Positions 1-8,171 of a stretch of DNA of 64,000 nt are shown here, piece by piece (the first letter of the stretch is position 1; each line of letters opens with the position of its first letter). Below the pieces are notes generated by a model. That model was not told the DNA's origin, did no database searches, and was given only the letters and a program-made list of their open reading frames with translations. The translations under genes were made by a program, and so were the position numbers. This DNA is from Bacillota bacterium (GTDB lineage: Bacteria > Bacillota > Dehalobacteriia > UBA4068 > UBA4997): positions 62,001-126,000 of the forward strand of contig JAETNY010000007.1 in assembly GCA_021771915.1 (NCBI GenBank). Direction: 5' to 3'.

Positions 1-1092
1 CACGCCCAAATCCACGCCACGGCGCATAGCCGCCGCCTGCGCAATAACCGGCACATATTCCCGGGAGTGGTCGGTGGAGGGCGTAGTCGGGTCGTTTCCG
101 TGGTCAGCCGTAATCAGCAGCAAATCCTGCGGCCGCAAAGCCGGCCAAAGCTGCGGCAGCCAGGCGTCAAAAACCTGTAAGGCAGCCGCATAACCGGCCA
201 CGTCGTTGCGATGCCCAAACTGCATATCAAAATCCACCAGATTGGCCCAAATCAAACCGCTGGAGTGACTGGCCATCGCCGTCAAAATTTTTGTCATACC
301 GTCGGCATTATTTTCCGTAGGATAACTGAAATCAATATGCTGGTCAGCAAAAATATCATGTATTTTGCCAATCGCCACCACCGGCAGGCCAGCCGACTGA
401 ACCGCTTCCAGCAGATTACCGGCCGGCGGCAGCAGTGAAAAATCGCGCCGATTGGCCGTGCGCCGAAAACTGCCCGGCTCACCCACAAACGGACGGGCAA
501 TCACGCGCCCCACGCCGTGCTCACCAACCAGCAAATGGCGCGCCACTGCGCACATCTCATAAAGCTGCGGCAGAGGGATAATCTGCTCATGCGCTGCAAT
601 TTGAAAAACACTGTCCGCAGAGGTATAAACAATCGGCCGCCCCGTGCGCAAATGTTCCTCGCCCAGCTGCTCAATAATTACCGTGCCAGAGGCAGTAATA
701 TTACCCAGCGTGCCGCGGCCAATCTGCTTTTCAAACTCCGCCAGCAAATCAGCCGGAAAACCGTCGGGATAGGTCGGCAACGGCCGCAACAGCGGCGTGC
801 CGGCCAGCTCCCAATGCCCAGCCGTGGTGTCCTTGCCGCAGGAAACCTCCTGCATTTTGCCAAAGGCGCCAGCCTGCGCCAACTCCGCCGGCTTAATCAG
901 TGGCGGCACACCTGACAGCGGCAAAATATTACCCAAGCCTAATCGCTGCAAGTTTGGCAGGTTTAAACCGCCCACAGCTTTGGCAATATTACCCAGCGTA
1001 TTGCTGCCAACATCACCATAAGCCGCCGCGTCTGGCGCTTCGCCAGCACCGACACTGTCCAGCACAATTAAAATCACTCTTTTTTCCGTCAT
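1..1092 (-). CDS. deoB: Phosphopentomutase (DeoB), 3' end cut by window edge
   Basis: Cytoplasmic enzyme interconverting (deoxy)ribose 1-phosphate and 5-phosphate in nucleoside salvage. The 364 visible codons start at ATG 1092 and run off the left edge. The family is about 390-395 residues, so roughly 30 C-terminal residues are missing. Visible family features: N-terminal metal site [16 protein letters not shown], the [10 protein letters not shown] stretch with the phosphorylated Thr, and [18 protein letters not shown] near the C-terminus, with the metal-binding Asp and His residues of the alkaline-phosphatase superfamily. It lies downstream of spo0A on the same strand. A spo0A...deoB neighbourhood is seen in other spore formers. 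Identification is firm; co-transcription with the preceding small gene is not shown. Confidence 0.95.
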   Translation of the reverse strand, partial: MTEKRVILIVLDSVGAGEAPDAAAYGDVGSNTLGNIAKAVGGLNLPNLQRLGLGNILPLSGVPPLIKPAELAQAGAFGKMQEVSCGKDTTAGHWELAGTPLLRPLPTYPDGFPADLLAEFEKQIGRGTLGNITASGTVIIEQLGEEHLRTGRPIVYTSADSVFQIAAHEQIIPLPQLYEMCAVARHLLVGEHGVGRVIARPFVGEPGSFRRTANRRDFSLLPPAGNLLEAVQSAGLPVVAIGKIHDIFADQHIDFSYPTENNADGMTKILTAMASHSSGLIWANLVDFDMQFGHRNDVAGYAAALQVFDAWLPQLWPALRPQDLLLITADHGNDPTTPSTDHSREYVPVIAQAAAMRRGVDLGV

Positions 1093-1194
1093 ATAAATCA
1101 ACCCCCAATGCCTTTGCCTATTCAGTATGGCGCTGTGGCCTGTTTTATATGCTTATTCGTGAAAAATTGCCCATATCCTGCTTTTTATTCGCGT

Positions 1195-1725
1195 TTAATA
1201 TGGCTGAACCGTCGCCTGCTCCCCAAAAATTACCGCTTTCAAGCGCTCCAAAAGCCCCGGCTTATCAACTTCCTCCTCTGTACTTCCTGTACTTTCCGTA
1301 TTCTCTGCATTTATCGTACTTTCCGTACTGTTTGCGCTCTCTGCACTATCCGTGCTCTCTGTGCTTTCAGTATTTTCTGCATTACCGGATTTTTCGGCAT
1401 TTCCGACACTTTCGGCACTATCGGAATTATGGACATTTTCCGTTGGCACAGCGCCGGCCTGTTCATCAGGCGCTGCCGCGGCATTTTTTTCGTTATTCAA
1501 CGGTTGGCTGTCGCCTGGAGCCTGTTCTGGCGGCGCACTCTGCTCCGTTGGCACGCCTGTTTCAGTCTGCACACTTTCTCCCGATGCGAACAGGCTCATC
1601 GCGCCCACGGTTTGCAGGCCGTGATAAATCCCTGGCACCACCACACCCAACAGCAGCAGCAAAGCGCCGCCTTTAAGCAGACGTTTTAATTTGCGTCGCG
1701 GTTTGGTAACAGTTAACATAATCAT
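1195..1725 (-). CDS. Unrecognised membrane-anchored, low-complexity Ser/Thr/Glu/Asn-rich protein
   Basis: 176 residues from ATG 1725, which lies 8 nt after an AGGAGG motif; in-frame TTG 1728 and ATG 1719 are alternatives. A basic start (KPRRKLKRLLKGG) is followed by one hydrophobic segment at about residues 19-36, suggesting a signal anchor with the remainder outside the membrane. Residues about 85-155 are a degenerate repeat of Ser/Ala-Glu-Ser-Thr/Asn units (NAENTESTESTDSAESANS-like), with no predictable fold and a high acidic charge. A short basic-hydrophobic tail (GLLERLKAVIFG) could be an amphipathic helix. I recognise no family. It lies between spo0A, from which a terminator separates it, and deoB. 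A cell-surface or linker role is inference only. Confidence 0.6.
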   Translation of the reverse strand: MIMLTVTKPRRKLKRLLKGGALLLLLGVVVPGIYHGLQTVGAMSLFASGESVQTETGVPTEQSAPPEQAPGDSQPLNNEKNAAAAPDEQAGAVPTENVHNSDSAESVGNAEKSGNAENTESTESTDSAESANSTESTINAENTESTGSTEEEVDKPGLLERLKAVIFGEQATVQPY

Positions 1726-1790
1726 CAAAAATCCCTCCTAAAACCAATTAAAATATCAAATTCAGGCTTTAATAAATATGCTGAAACTAA

Positions 1791-1830
1791 AAAAAAATGA
1801 GCATCACCCAACAGGTTCGCTCATTTTTTT
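1791..1830 (-). terminator. Terminator after spo0A
   Basis: The inverted repeat AAAAAAATGAGC (1791-1802) and GCTCATTTTTTT (1819-1830) flanks a 16-nt loop. On the minus strand the stem is followed by a U-rich tail. It lies 70 nt past the spo0A stop and is nearly symmetric, so it could act in both directions. Confidence 0.8.
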
Positions 1831-1899
1831 ACTATTAAATTGAAAAAAATGCATTTGATAAAACATCGAACTTTTATTCACTATCCCTAAAAAACTTTT

Positions 1900-2682
1900 T
1901 TAAATAACTTTTTCGCCAATACGCAGACGGTCGGCTACCATAGCAATAAATTCACTGTTGGTGGGCTTGCCACGCTCCATATTTACTGTATAGCCAAAGA
2001 ATTTGTTCATCATGTCCACATTGCCCCGGTCCCACGCAAGTTCAATCGCATGGCGGATTGCTCTTTCCACACGGCTGGCCGTTGTATTATACTTCTCCGC
2101 AATCAACGGATAAAGTTCCTTGGTTACAGCGCCCAGCAGGTTCATTTCCTCCACAACCAAAATAATAGCGTCGCGCACATACTGATAGCCCTTAACATGC
2201 GCCGGCACGCCCATCTGCTGGATAACTCTGGTCACTTCAATATCCAAATTGCGCACCATCGGTGAAAAACCTGTGTTGGCCTTAACCGGAGCCGATTTAA
2301 GCGCCAGCAGTCGATTGGTTAAAACCTGAAAGTCAATAGGCTTCATCATGTAATACTTTGCGCCCAATTCAATAGCGCGGCGCATCATATCGTCCTGCAT
2401 TAAACCGGAAAGCACCACAATATCCGGACGCTGTTGTTCCGGCCGTTCATTGATTGCCTCCAGAACACCAAAACCGTCCACCTTCGGCATAACCACGTCT
2501 AAAACAATAATATCCGGTTTCAGTGCGTCCAGCTGCTCCAGCACCTGTTCGCCATTGTTCATAATGCCGCAGACATTTATGTTTTCATGCATATCCCAAA
2601 ATTCTTTCAAGTCCGAACAAAAATTTCTGTTATCGTCCGCCAACATCACATTAATTTTAGTTTTGCCATTTTCGCCCATCAT
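1900..2682 (-). CDS. spo0A: Sporulation master response regulator Spo0A
   Basis: DNA-binding response regulator that commits the cell to sporulation when phosphorylated. 260 residues, matching family length. Receiver domain about 10-130: acidic pair Asp16-Asp17, phospho-acceptor Asp62 in IIVLDVVMP, conserved Lys114 in MMKPID. The C-terminal sigma-dependent activator domain (about 150-260) carries the family hallmark helix [21 protein letters not shown] 2682 follows a GGAAAG motif; a second ATG is directly next to it. It is downstream of spoIVB on the same strand, as in Bacillus and Clostridium, but with a 470-nt gap holding three Spo0A-box-like sites, which suggests autoregulation. Confidence 0.98.
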   Translation of the reverse strand: MMGENGKTKINVMLADDNRNFCSDLKEFWDMHENINVCGIMNNGEQVLEQLDALKPDIIVLDVVMPKVDGFGVLEAINERPEQQRPDIVVLSGLMQDDMMRRAIELGAKYYMMKPIDFQVLTNRLLALKSAPVKANTGFSPMVRNLDIEVTRVIQQMGVPAHVKGYQYVRDAIILVVEEMNLLGAVTKELYPLIAEKYNTTASRVERAIRHAIELAWDRGNVDMMNKFFGYTVNMERGKPTNSEFIAMVADRLRIGEKVI

Positions 2683-2821
2683 AATTTTCTTTCCTTTCCA
2701 AATGCTACCAGGAGATTAAGCCCTGAAAAGGTTCTTGTTTCATTTTACACCTTATAGGCCTTTAAAGTAGCTTTTACTATAAATTAAAAATATTTTTGAA
2801 GATTAATCTTGTAATAAAGTT

Positions 2822-2828
2822 TTCGACA
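2822..2828 (-). promoter_or_regulatory. 0A box (TGTCGAA) upstream of spo0A
   Basis: Exact TGTCGAA on the minus strand, the established Spo0A recognition heptamer, 140 nt upstream of the spo0A start. One of three in the same orientation in this gap. Confidence 0.6.
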
Positions 2829-2895
2829 ACCCTAAAGACTTTCCTCCACTGGTTATTCGCAAAAATTAGACGTTTTTCGATTATATATTATACAG

Positions 2896-2902
2896 TTCGA
2901 CA
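2896..2902 (-). promoter_or_regulatory. 0A box (TGTCGAA) upstream of spo0A
   Basis: Second exact TGTCGAA on the minus strand, 74 nt upstream of the first and in the same orientation. Confidence 0.6.
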
Positions 2903-2957
2903 CTATTAACAAAAATTTAACAGTATGCCACAAACTTCAACAATATCTTTCCACAGG

Positions 2958-2964
2958 CTCGACA
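2958..2964 (-). promoter_or_regulatory. 0A-box-like site (TGTCGAG)
   Basis: One mismatch to TGTCGAA, 62 nt upstream of the second box and in the same orientation, lying between DnaA-box-like sites. Confidence 0.4.
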
Positions 2965-2979
2965 AAACTTATCAAACTT

Positions 2980-2988
2980 TTATCCACA
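2980..2988 (+). promoter_or_regulatory. DnaA box (TTATCCACA) upstream of spo0A
   Basis: Exact match to the DnaA consensus TTATNCACA. Flanked in the same orientation by TTTTCCACA (2999-3007, one mismatch) and CTTTCCACA (2947-2955, two mismatches). TTATTCGCA lies at 2853-2861 (one mismatch). Confidence 0.45.
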
Positions 2989-3020
2989 TTCCCAAAATTT
3001 TTCCACAACCCCAAATTATC

Positions 3021-3060
3021 AACGGCATTCAACTCCATTCAACGGCGTTCAACAACATTC
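3021..3060. repeat. Four tandem 10-bp repeats
   Basis: The units AACGGCATTC, AACTCCATTC, AACGGCGTTC and AACAACATTC follow each other without gaps (consensus AACnnCATTC). The period equals about one helical turn. They lie in the gap between spoIVB and spo0A. Confidence 0.8.
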
Positions 3061-3152
3061 AGCGGCAGGCGGCATTTGTCTGCATTTTTCAACTATGTAG
3101 ACAGGGCGGCTGCTCTGCCGCAGCCAAACCCTGCCCAAACCGGCAGCGCCGG

Positions 3153-4214
3153 TTAAAGTTCTTTCGCTTCCTCCAACATCCATTCAGCAAAGCAGGCATA
3201 GCCGGAGCTGGCGTCATTCACAAAAACATGCGTAACCGCACCAACCAGCTTGCCGTCCTGAATAATCGGGCTGCCGGACATGCCCTGCACAATACCGCCA
3301 GCCCTGGCCAACAGGCGTTCGTCGGTAATCTTAATCACCATACCCTTGTCCGCAGCATGCTTCTGCGGTGAAACGCGGCTGATTTCTATTTCAAATTCTT
3401 CCAGCGTTTCGCCCTCCAACACGGTCAAAATCGTAGCCGGGCCGGCCTTAACCTCGTCCGCGCCGGCCACCGGCAATAAATCCGGATAAAGTTCATTGCT
3501 GACAGGCTTATCCAACAAACCATAAATACCCAAATCACAATTTTTATTAATCGTACCATTCAGCGCGTCACTGTTAAAAACGCCAACCTTTTCGCCAGGC
3601 TCACCGTCCACGCTGTTTTGAATATATTGCACCTGCGCTGCCAAAACACGACCCAGATTATCGGCGCCGCCCTCGCTGTTATCCTCAACGCGGTGACCCA
3701 GCGCGCCATAAGCGCCCGTGGCCGGGTCATAGAAAGTCAGCGTGCCAATTCCGGCGTTGGCGTCGCGAATATAAAGACCAATGCGCCAGCTGCCGCTTTC
3801 CGCACACAAAGCCGGCTCCACCTTAAGCTTTTTCAAAGCCCCGTCCCGGCGCAGCGTCAACTCAACGCTTTCGCCCTTGCGCCCCAATTCATCAATCAAA
3901 TCGGCAACTTCCTGATTATAGCTAACCTGCTTATCATTAATAGCAATCAACATATCCTCAATCGCCACCCCGGCGTCTTTGGCCGGATAAAGTTCCTGGC
4001 CGTCTGCCGTTTGAACCGGTGTAAAACCAACCACAATCGCGCCCTCGCTTTTCAGCACAATACCAAGAGATTGTCCACCGGCCACCACATCATAGGCTAA
4101 AGAAATTTGTGGTGACAACAGGCCGGTTATCAGCATAGAAAATAATAAAGCTGTAAAAACTAAGCTTGAACGTAAATTCACCACAAAATTTTTGCCAAAA
4201 TTTGCCTTGGACAA
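3153..4214 (-). CDS. spoIVB: Stage IV sporulation serine peptidase SpoIVB
   Basis: Forespore-secreted peptidase of family S55 that triggers pro-sigma-K processing in the mother cell. From TTG 4214 it has 353 residues. This start is chosen because AAAAGGAGGTG ends a few bases before it, inside the longer frame that opens at ATG 4241, and that ATG has no Shine-Dalgarno. One N-terminal hydrophobic segment (LVFTALLFSMLITGLLS) is a signal/anchor. A PDZ domain follows (about 55-130, with GIVLKSEGAIVVGF), then the peptidase domain with GALGHRVED (catalytic His) and QGMSGSPI (catalytic Ser). Upstream neighbour of spo0A as in Bacillus; the usual recN is not adjacent here. Confidence 0.96.
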   Translation of the reverse strand: MSKANFGKNFVVNLRSSLVFTALLFSMLITGLLSPQISLAYDVVAGGQSLGIVLKSEGAIVVGFTPVQTADGQELYPAKDAGVAIEDMLIAINDKQVSYNQEVADLIDELGRKGESVELTLRRDGALKKLKVEPALCAESGSWRIGLYIRDANAGIGTLTFYDPATGAYGALGHRVEDNSEGGADNLGRVLAAQVQYIQNSVDGEPGEKVGVFNSDALNGTINKNCDLGIYGLLDKPVSNELYPDLLPVAGADEVKAGPATILTVLEGETLEEFEIEISRVSPQKHAADKGMVIKITDERLLARAGGIVQGMSGSPIIQDGKLVGAVTHVFVNDASSGYACFAEWMLEEAKEL

Positions 4215-4218
4215 ATTA

Positions 4219-4229
4219 ACACCTCCTTT
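4219..4229 (-). promoter_or_regulatory. Strong ribosome binding site deciding the spoIVB start
   Basis: AAAGGAGGTG on the minus strand directly precedes TTG 4214. It lies inside the longer reading frame, so initiation at ATG 4241 would translate through it. Confidence 0.7.
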
Positions 4230-4387
4230 TGCGTTATCCATGCTTTCATTAATTAATGCATCATTTCAGGCAAACGCTTTTCTACCAAGCGCCTGCTTTT
4301 ATTACGATAACCAAAGCAAGCTGGCTTTATCCTGTGAAAAAAAGCAAGTCGGTTGAAGATTTTCCAAAGCAAATTTTTAAAATTATT

Positions 4388-4422
4388 AAACGCCGCTTCT
4401 TAACAAAGGCAAGGCGGCGTTT
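4388..4422 (-). terminator. Terminator after the hemerythrin-receiver gene
   Basis: AAACGCCGC (4388-4396) and GCGGCGTTT (4414-4422) form a 9-bp perfect stem. It is followed on the minus strand by an AT-rich, U-containing tail, 17 nt past the stop. Confidence 0.8.
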
Positions 4423-4438
4423 ATTTCAGCTAAAAGTT

Positions 4439-5815
4439 TTAAGCCATACCAGACTCATTTCTGGTAATAAAAAAGTCGTCAATTTTTTTCTTAATTTCGT
4501 CCGGCTTCAAATATTTCAACAAATAGCCGGCCGGTTTCAACACCATAACTTTACGCACACTTTCCGGGTCGCTGCGGCCGGTCAGGAAAACAACCGGAAT
4601 ATCAGCAAAGTGTTGGTCAGAGCGCAACATGGCCAATGTCTGCTGACCATCGCAAACCGGCATTTCATAATCCAACAAAATTAAATTCGGCCGATTAAGA
4701 GTAATAGCCCGAATTGCCGCCAGACCGGAATCCACCATCGACACATCATAATCTTCTTCCAAAAGCTTTTTCATGCTTTGCCGTACCGTTAAAGAGTCGT
4801 CAACAATCAGCACCTTTAACCGGGAATCGTCGCTATCCTGTGTTTTATTACGACGCATAAGATATTGCTCAACCTTGTCCATAGCGTATTCTTCTTCCAA
4901 AGGCTCGCCAACACCCTGTTCCAAAAGATGCGGCGAGATTACGCAATATGCAAAATAGCCGGCGCCGCCAGTGTTAAACAACAAACTGACCTGTAATTTC
5001 TCCTTTTCCAACAGCTTCTGGAAGCGGTCATAAGAAAGTAAATTTTCTTCCTTAAGTTCATAGCCGTCCATAGACGGAAAATGTTCCATAACTCTTCCCA
5101 CAAACTGCCGGGCGGTGTGTCGGGCAGCATTAACCAACATGCTGTCCAGTTTATTGGTTTTAATCCCCAAAACCTGACCCACCGTGTTAATCAATAATTT
5201 TTCTTCAAAAACCAAAATAACTTCCAGTATCTTATCATCACGGCCGTTGCCATAAACCAGACGATAATAAACGCCGCGGCCAAATTTTTCACCATTATAA
5301 GCGTCGCTTATCATTTGTGATTCCAGCTTAAACATATCAAAAACCAACTGAACAATTACTTTGCGCATGGCCGTAATTTCTTCACTTGGCAGTAAATTTT
5401 CCCATTTTCTGGGGTGTTTATCAACAATGGCTAAATCTTCAGTTTTAGTATGGCCAATCAGCCAGCCAGCGCATACGCCGAGAAAATGCTCCACAGCGCT
5501 GTCAGAATATTCGGTACGTTCCAATTCCTGTTCAAGCGCCGGCAATGTATGCTCCTGAAAACTTTTATGTATACGCCTGTGCTGTTCATACCCAGCATAA
5601 CCGATGGATTTCATGTAGGCTTCTTCTTCCGCAAAATGCTTCACCATATGCCCTTTGAAGAATTTAATACCCTCCTGACAAATCCACTCATTGTCCTTTT
5701 CTTCTTCTTTAAAATTAAAAAGTTTGTTGATAATCTTAAAAAGGCGCTGATGTTCTTTATCAATAATGTCCACACCAATATTAAAATCATCACGCCATAT
5801 CAACTGGGCGTCCAT
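4439..5815 (-). CDS. Bacteriohemerythrin / CheX-like / receiver three-domain protein
   Basis: 458 residues from ATG 5815 behind AAAGGAGG. Residues 1-130 are a hemerythrin domain with all seven diiron ligands in the expected places: His22, His60, Glu64, His79, His83, His122, Asp127. It should therefore bind O2 or a related ligand. Residues about 150-305 resemble the CheX/CheC phosphatase fold (LDSMLVNAARHTARQF) but lack the usual Glu-x-x-Asn catalytic pair; this match is tentative. Residues about 333-455 are a receiver domain with DD after LIV, phospho-acceptor Asp382 in LILLDYEMP and a C-terminal Lys-Pro. There is no output DNA-binding domain. It sits upstream of spoIVB-spo0A on the same strand. 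A cytoplasmic oxygen/redox-linked phosphosignalling role is inferred; the partner kinase is unknown. Confidence 0.85.
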   Translation of the reverse strand: MDAQLIWRDDFNIGVDIIDKEHQRLFKIINKLFNFKEEEKDNEWICQEGIKFFKGHMVKHFAEEEAYMKSIGYAGYEQHRRIHKSFQEHTLPALEQELERTEYSDSAVEHFLGVCAGWLIGHTKTEDLAIVDKHPRKWENLLPSEEITAMRKVIVQLVFDMFKLESQMISDAYNGEKFGRGVYYRLVYGNGRDDKILEVILVFEEKLLINTVGQVLGIKTNKLDSMLVNAARHTARQFVGRVMEHFPSMDGYELKEENLLSYDRFQKLLEKEKLQVSLLFNTGGAGYFAYCVISPHLLEQGVGEPLEEEYAMDKVEQYLMRRNKTQDSDDSRLKVLIVDDSLTVRQSMKKLLEEDYDVSMVDSGLAAIRAITLNRPNLILLDYEMPVCDGQQTLAMLRSDQHFADIPVVFLTGRSDPESVRKVMVLKPAGYLLKYLKPDEIKKKIDDFFITRNESGMA

Positions 5816-5863
5816 ATAAAAGCCTCCTTTATTAGGGTTAAAATAATAATCATTCTTAATTTA

Positions 5864-5893
5864 ATTATACAATATATTATGCGGTAAAAGCAA
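5864..5893 (-). promoter_or_regulatory. Sigma-A-like promoter of the hemerythrin-receiver gene
   Basis: Minus strand TTGCTT, 18 nt, TATAAT, ending 49 nt before the start codon. A TGTAACAAATT element lies just upstream of the -35. Confidence 0.5.
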
Positions 5894-5898
5894 TATCA

Positions 5899-5946
5899 TT
5901 GTAACAAATTTATAAAAAACCATACAATGCTTCTCTGTTACAAATT
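5899..5946 (-). promoter_or_regulatory. Pair of TGTWACAAATT operator-like repeats
   Basis: TGTAACAAATT (5900-5910) and TGTTACAAATT (5936-5946) on the plus strand differ at one base and lie 36 bp apart, directly upstream of the promoter at 5864-5893. The core TTGTAACAA is near-palindromic. The binding protein is unknown. Confidence 0.35.
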
Positions 5947-6368
5947 CACTATAATTTGGGGAAAACCGTAAAAAATAAGAAAAAAGATTTAGAAAAAAAA
6001 AAAACTCTTGATACTGCCAGCAATCTCCAACAAAATAATTTTTTAAACAAAAGTGTAACATATAATTTAGGCAATATACCTAAAATATAAATAAAAAATA
6101 TACATCATTCTGCCGCAATTTTATAATCCGCTTTCTTGAATTTTAACACTCTTTCTCTGTTTGGCCAATTCCTTTAACAAACAGCGCACCATATTTTTCA
6201 CAGGTTCCAAATCCTGTTTAGGCGCATTATTATTATTCAAAATTTTTGCAATATTCATACAGACTATCTATATTTAAATAAGGAAAGAAAAGGTTAAACC
6301 AGACCACGCCAGCCTGTTTATATTTTCAGTCTGCGCTTAAAAAAATGAGTATAATTTGCAATTTGCAC
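5947..6368. other. AT-rich intergenic stretch with one possible small ORF
   Basis: Very AT-rich spacer between the divergent hemerythrin-receiver gene and the SulP gene. Apart from a 45-codon minus-strand ORF (6121-6258) I see no gene or stable RNA. An A12 tract lies near 5993-6004. Confidence 0.5.
6121..6258 (-). CDS. Possible small ORF, 45 residues
   Basis: Begins ATG and encodes MNIAKILNNNNAPKQDLEPV followed by a basic, helix-favouring stretch (CLLKELAKQRKSVKIQ). No Shine-Dalgarno is visible. It is about the size of Spo0E-like phosphatases but lacks their SQELD signature, so I do not assign it to that family. It may be chance. Confidence 0.2.
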   Translation of the reverse strand: MNIAKILNNNNAPKQDLEPVKNMVRCLLKELAKQRKSVKIQESGL

Positions 6369-6397
6369 TTGAAATATCTCTTTTTGGCGAGTATAAT
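6369..6397 (+). promoter_or_regulatory. Sigma-A promoter of the SulP gene
   Basis: TTGAAA (6369-6374), 17 nt, TATAAT (6392-6397). The leader contains a small hairpin, GTGCC/GGCAC (6406-6423), just before the ribosome binding site. Confidence 0.75.
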
Positions 6398-6442
6398 TAT
6401 AAATTGTGCCTGAAAAAAGGCACAGCAAGGAGAGATATTACA

Positions 6443-8089
6443 ATGAAAGAACTAACACCACAGCTAATCCATTCCCTAAAGCATTATTCTCGAGAAACCT
6501 TTATCAAAGATTTAATTTCCGGTCTGATTGTGGCCATAATTGCCCTGCCCCTGTCTATCGCGCTGGCGCTGGCCTCTGGCGTCGCCCCGGAACAGGGCTT
6601 ATATACCGCTATTGTCGCCGGTTTTGTCATCTCCGCCCTGGGCGGCAGCAAGGTACAAATTGCCGGCCCCACCGCCGCATTTGCCACCATTGTAGCCGGT
6701 ATCGTTGCCAAACACGGCATGGAGGGTCTGGCCACCGCCACAATTCTGGCCGGTATAATGCTGGTTTTAATGGGCTTGCTGCGCATGGGCAGCATGATTA
6801 AATTCATACCCTATACCATCACCGTCGGCTTTACGGCCGGCATTGCCATAACTATCATTATCGGCCAGCTGAAAGATTTTTTTGGCCTGACGTTTACGCA
6901 ATCCCCCGTGGAAACCATGTGGAAGCTGGAGGAAACTGCACGTTGTATCAACACCCTGAACCCGGCGGCTTTAGGCGTTGGCTGTCTGGCTCTGGCCATA
7001 CTTTTTTTCTGGCCGAAATTTTTCAAAAAAGTGCCGTCCTCGCTCATTGCCGTGCTGGTAACAGCCGCCGCCGTCAAATTGCTGAATTTACCCGTCAACA
7101 CCATCGGTGATTTATACACCATTTCCAGTTCACTGCCGCATTTCGCCATACCCGATATGTCATATGAAACAGTTGCGGCCATACTGCCGGATACATTTAC
7201 TATCGCCGTGCTGGCAGCTATTGAATCCCTGTTATCCGCCGTAGTGGCTGATGAGATGATTGGCACCCGGCATAATTCCAACATGGAACTGGTGGCACAA
7301 GGCGTTGGCAACACAGCCTCCGCTTTCTTTGGCGGTATCCCGGCCACCGGCGCCATTGCCCGAACCGCCGCCAACATCAAAAACGGCGGCAGTTCTCCAA
7401 TCGCCGGTATGGTACATGCTTTGATACTGCTGTTGGTATTAGTTCTGCTGATGCCTTACGCCGCACTTATTCCCATGCCATGCATTGCCGCCATTCTGTT
7501 CCAGGTGGCCTACAACATGAGCGGCTGGCAAACCGTAATACAGGTTATCAAACATTCGCCCATGAGCGACGCCGCAGTGTTGGTGGTTACTTTCCTGCTC
7601 ACCGTAATGTTTGACCTGGTTGTTGCAATCGTGGTTGGCCTGTCTTTGGCCTGTCTGCTGTTTATGAAGCGTATGGCCGATGTAACCGAAGTCAAGGAGT
7701 GGGAATATATTGAGGATACCGGCGACGACCAGGGCCGCATGAAGCCCGTGCCGTCCCATGTTATGGTTTATGAACTCACCGGTCCCATCTTTTTTGGCGC
7801 AGCTGATAAAATTCCGCACATTGAGCGCAACACCGGCCGCCGGGTGCTTATTCTGCGTATGCGCTCCGTGCCGGCCATGGATATCACCGCCATCAACAGC
7901 CTGCACCGCCTTTATGACGAATGTAAAAGCAAGGGTATCCAAATGTTGTTCTCCCATGTAAATGAACAGCCCATGTCCGTTTTCCAGAAATCCGGCATGT
8001 ATGATTTGGTTGGTAAGGAAAACTTTTTGCCCAACATTGACGCGGCCATAAACCGTGCAACCCAAATGACTGCTGGCAGCGCCGCCTGA
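6443..8089 (+). CDS. SulP-family anion permease with STAS domain
   Basis: 548 residues from ATG 6443, chosen because AAGGAGAG precedes it; the frame extends 29 codons upstream without such a site. Residues about 15-420 hold 10-12 hydrophobic segments of the SLC26/SulP fold (DLISGLIVAIIALPLSIALA near the start, then ALASGVAPEQGLYTA). Residues about 435-545 are a cytoplasmic STAS domain (YELTGPIFFGAADKI, VLILRMRSVPAMDIT). Family members move sulfate, bicarbonate, dicarboxylates or other anions; the substrate cannot be read from sequence. It is a single-gene unit with its own promoter and a strong terminator. Confidence 0.93.
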   Translation: MKELTPQLIHSLKHYSRETFIKDLISGLIVAIIALPLSIALALASGVAPEQGLYTAIVAGFVISALGGSKVQIAGPTAAFATIVAGIVAKHGMEGLATATILAGIMLVLMGLLRMGSMIKFIPYTITVGFTAGIAITIIIGQLKDFFGLTFTQSPVETMWKLEETARCINTLNPAALGVGCLALAILFFWPKFFKKVPSSLIAVLVTAAAVKLLNLPVNTIGDLYTISSSLPHFAIPDMSYETVAAILPDTFTIAVLAAIESLLSAVVADEMIGTRHNSNMELVAQGVGNTASAFFGGIPATGAIARTAANIKNGGSSPIAGMVHALILLLVLVLLMPYAALIPMPCIAAILFQVAYNMSGWQTVIQVIKHSPMSDAAVLVVTFLLTVMFDLVVAIVVGLSLACLLFMKRMADVTEVKEWEYIEDTGDDQGRMKPVPSHVMVYELTGPIFFGAADKIPHIERNTGRRVLILRMRSVPAMDITAINSLHRLYDECKSKGIQMLFSHVNEQPMSVFQKSGMYDLVGKENFLPNIDAAINRATQMTAGSAA

Positions 8090-8122
8090 GCGGACTGCCA
8101 GCCATACAACAATTATTCATAC

Positions 8123-8170
8123 AAAAAACCTGTCTATTCTAAATTAATGTTCAGAATAGACAGGTTTTTT
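8123..8170. terminator. Bidirectional terminator between the SulP gene and tRNA-Pro
   Basis: An 18-bp stem, AAAAAACCTGTCTATTCT (8123-8140) with AGAATAGACAGGTTTTTT (8153-8170), around a 12-nt loop. It ends the plus-strand SulP transcript and lies directly downstream of the minus-strand tRNA. Confidence 0.92.
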
Positions 8171-8171
8171 C

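Noticed and set aside
900-1689. Plus-strand ORFs of 193-258 codons opposite deoB and the repeat protein
   Set aside because: Antisense shadows with biased composition (runs of Tyr/Phe/Cys) and no ribosome binding sites.
2822-3060. Chromosome origin upstream of spo0A
   Set aside because: DnaA-like boxes are few, there is no clear unwinding element, and dnaA and dnaN are not nearby.
3061-3150. GC-rich hairpins (GGCTGC/GCAGCC, CCGGC/GCCGG) as a spoIVB terminator
   Set aside because: No U tract follows on the minus strand, and stems are short.
6121-6258. Small ORF as a Spo0E-like phosphatase
   Set aside because: Size would fit, but the SQELD signature is absent and there is no ribosome binding site. 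Kept only as a low-confidence ORF.
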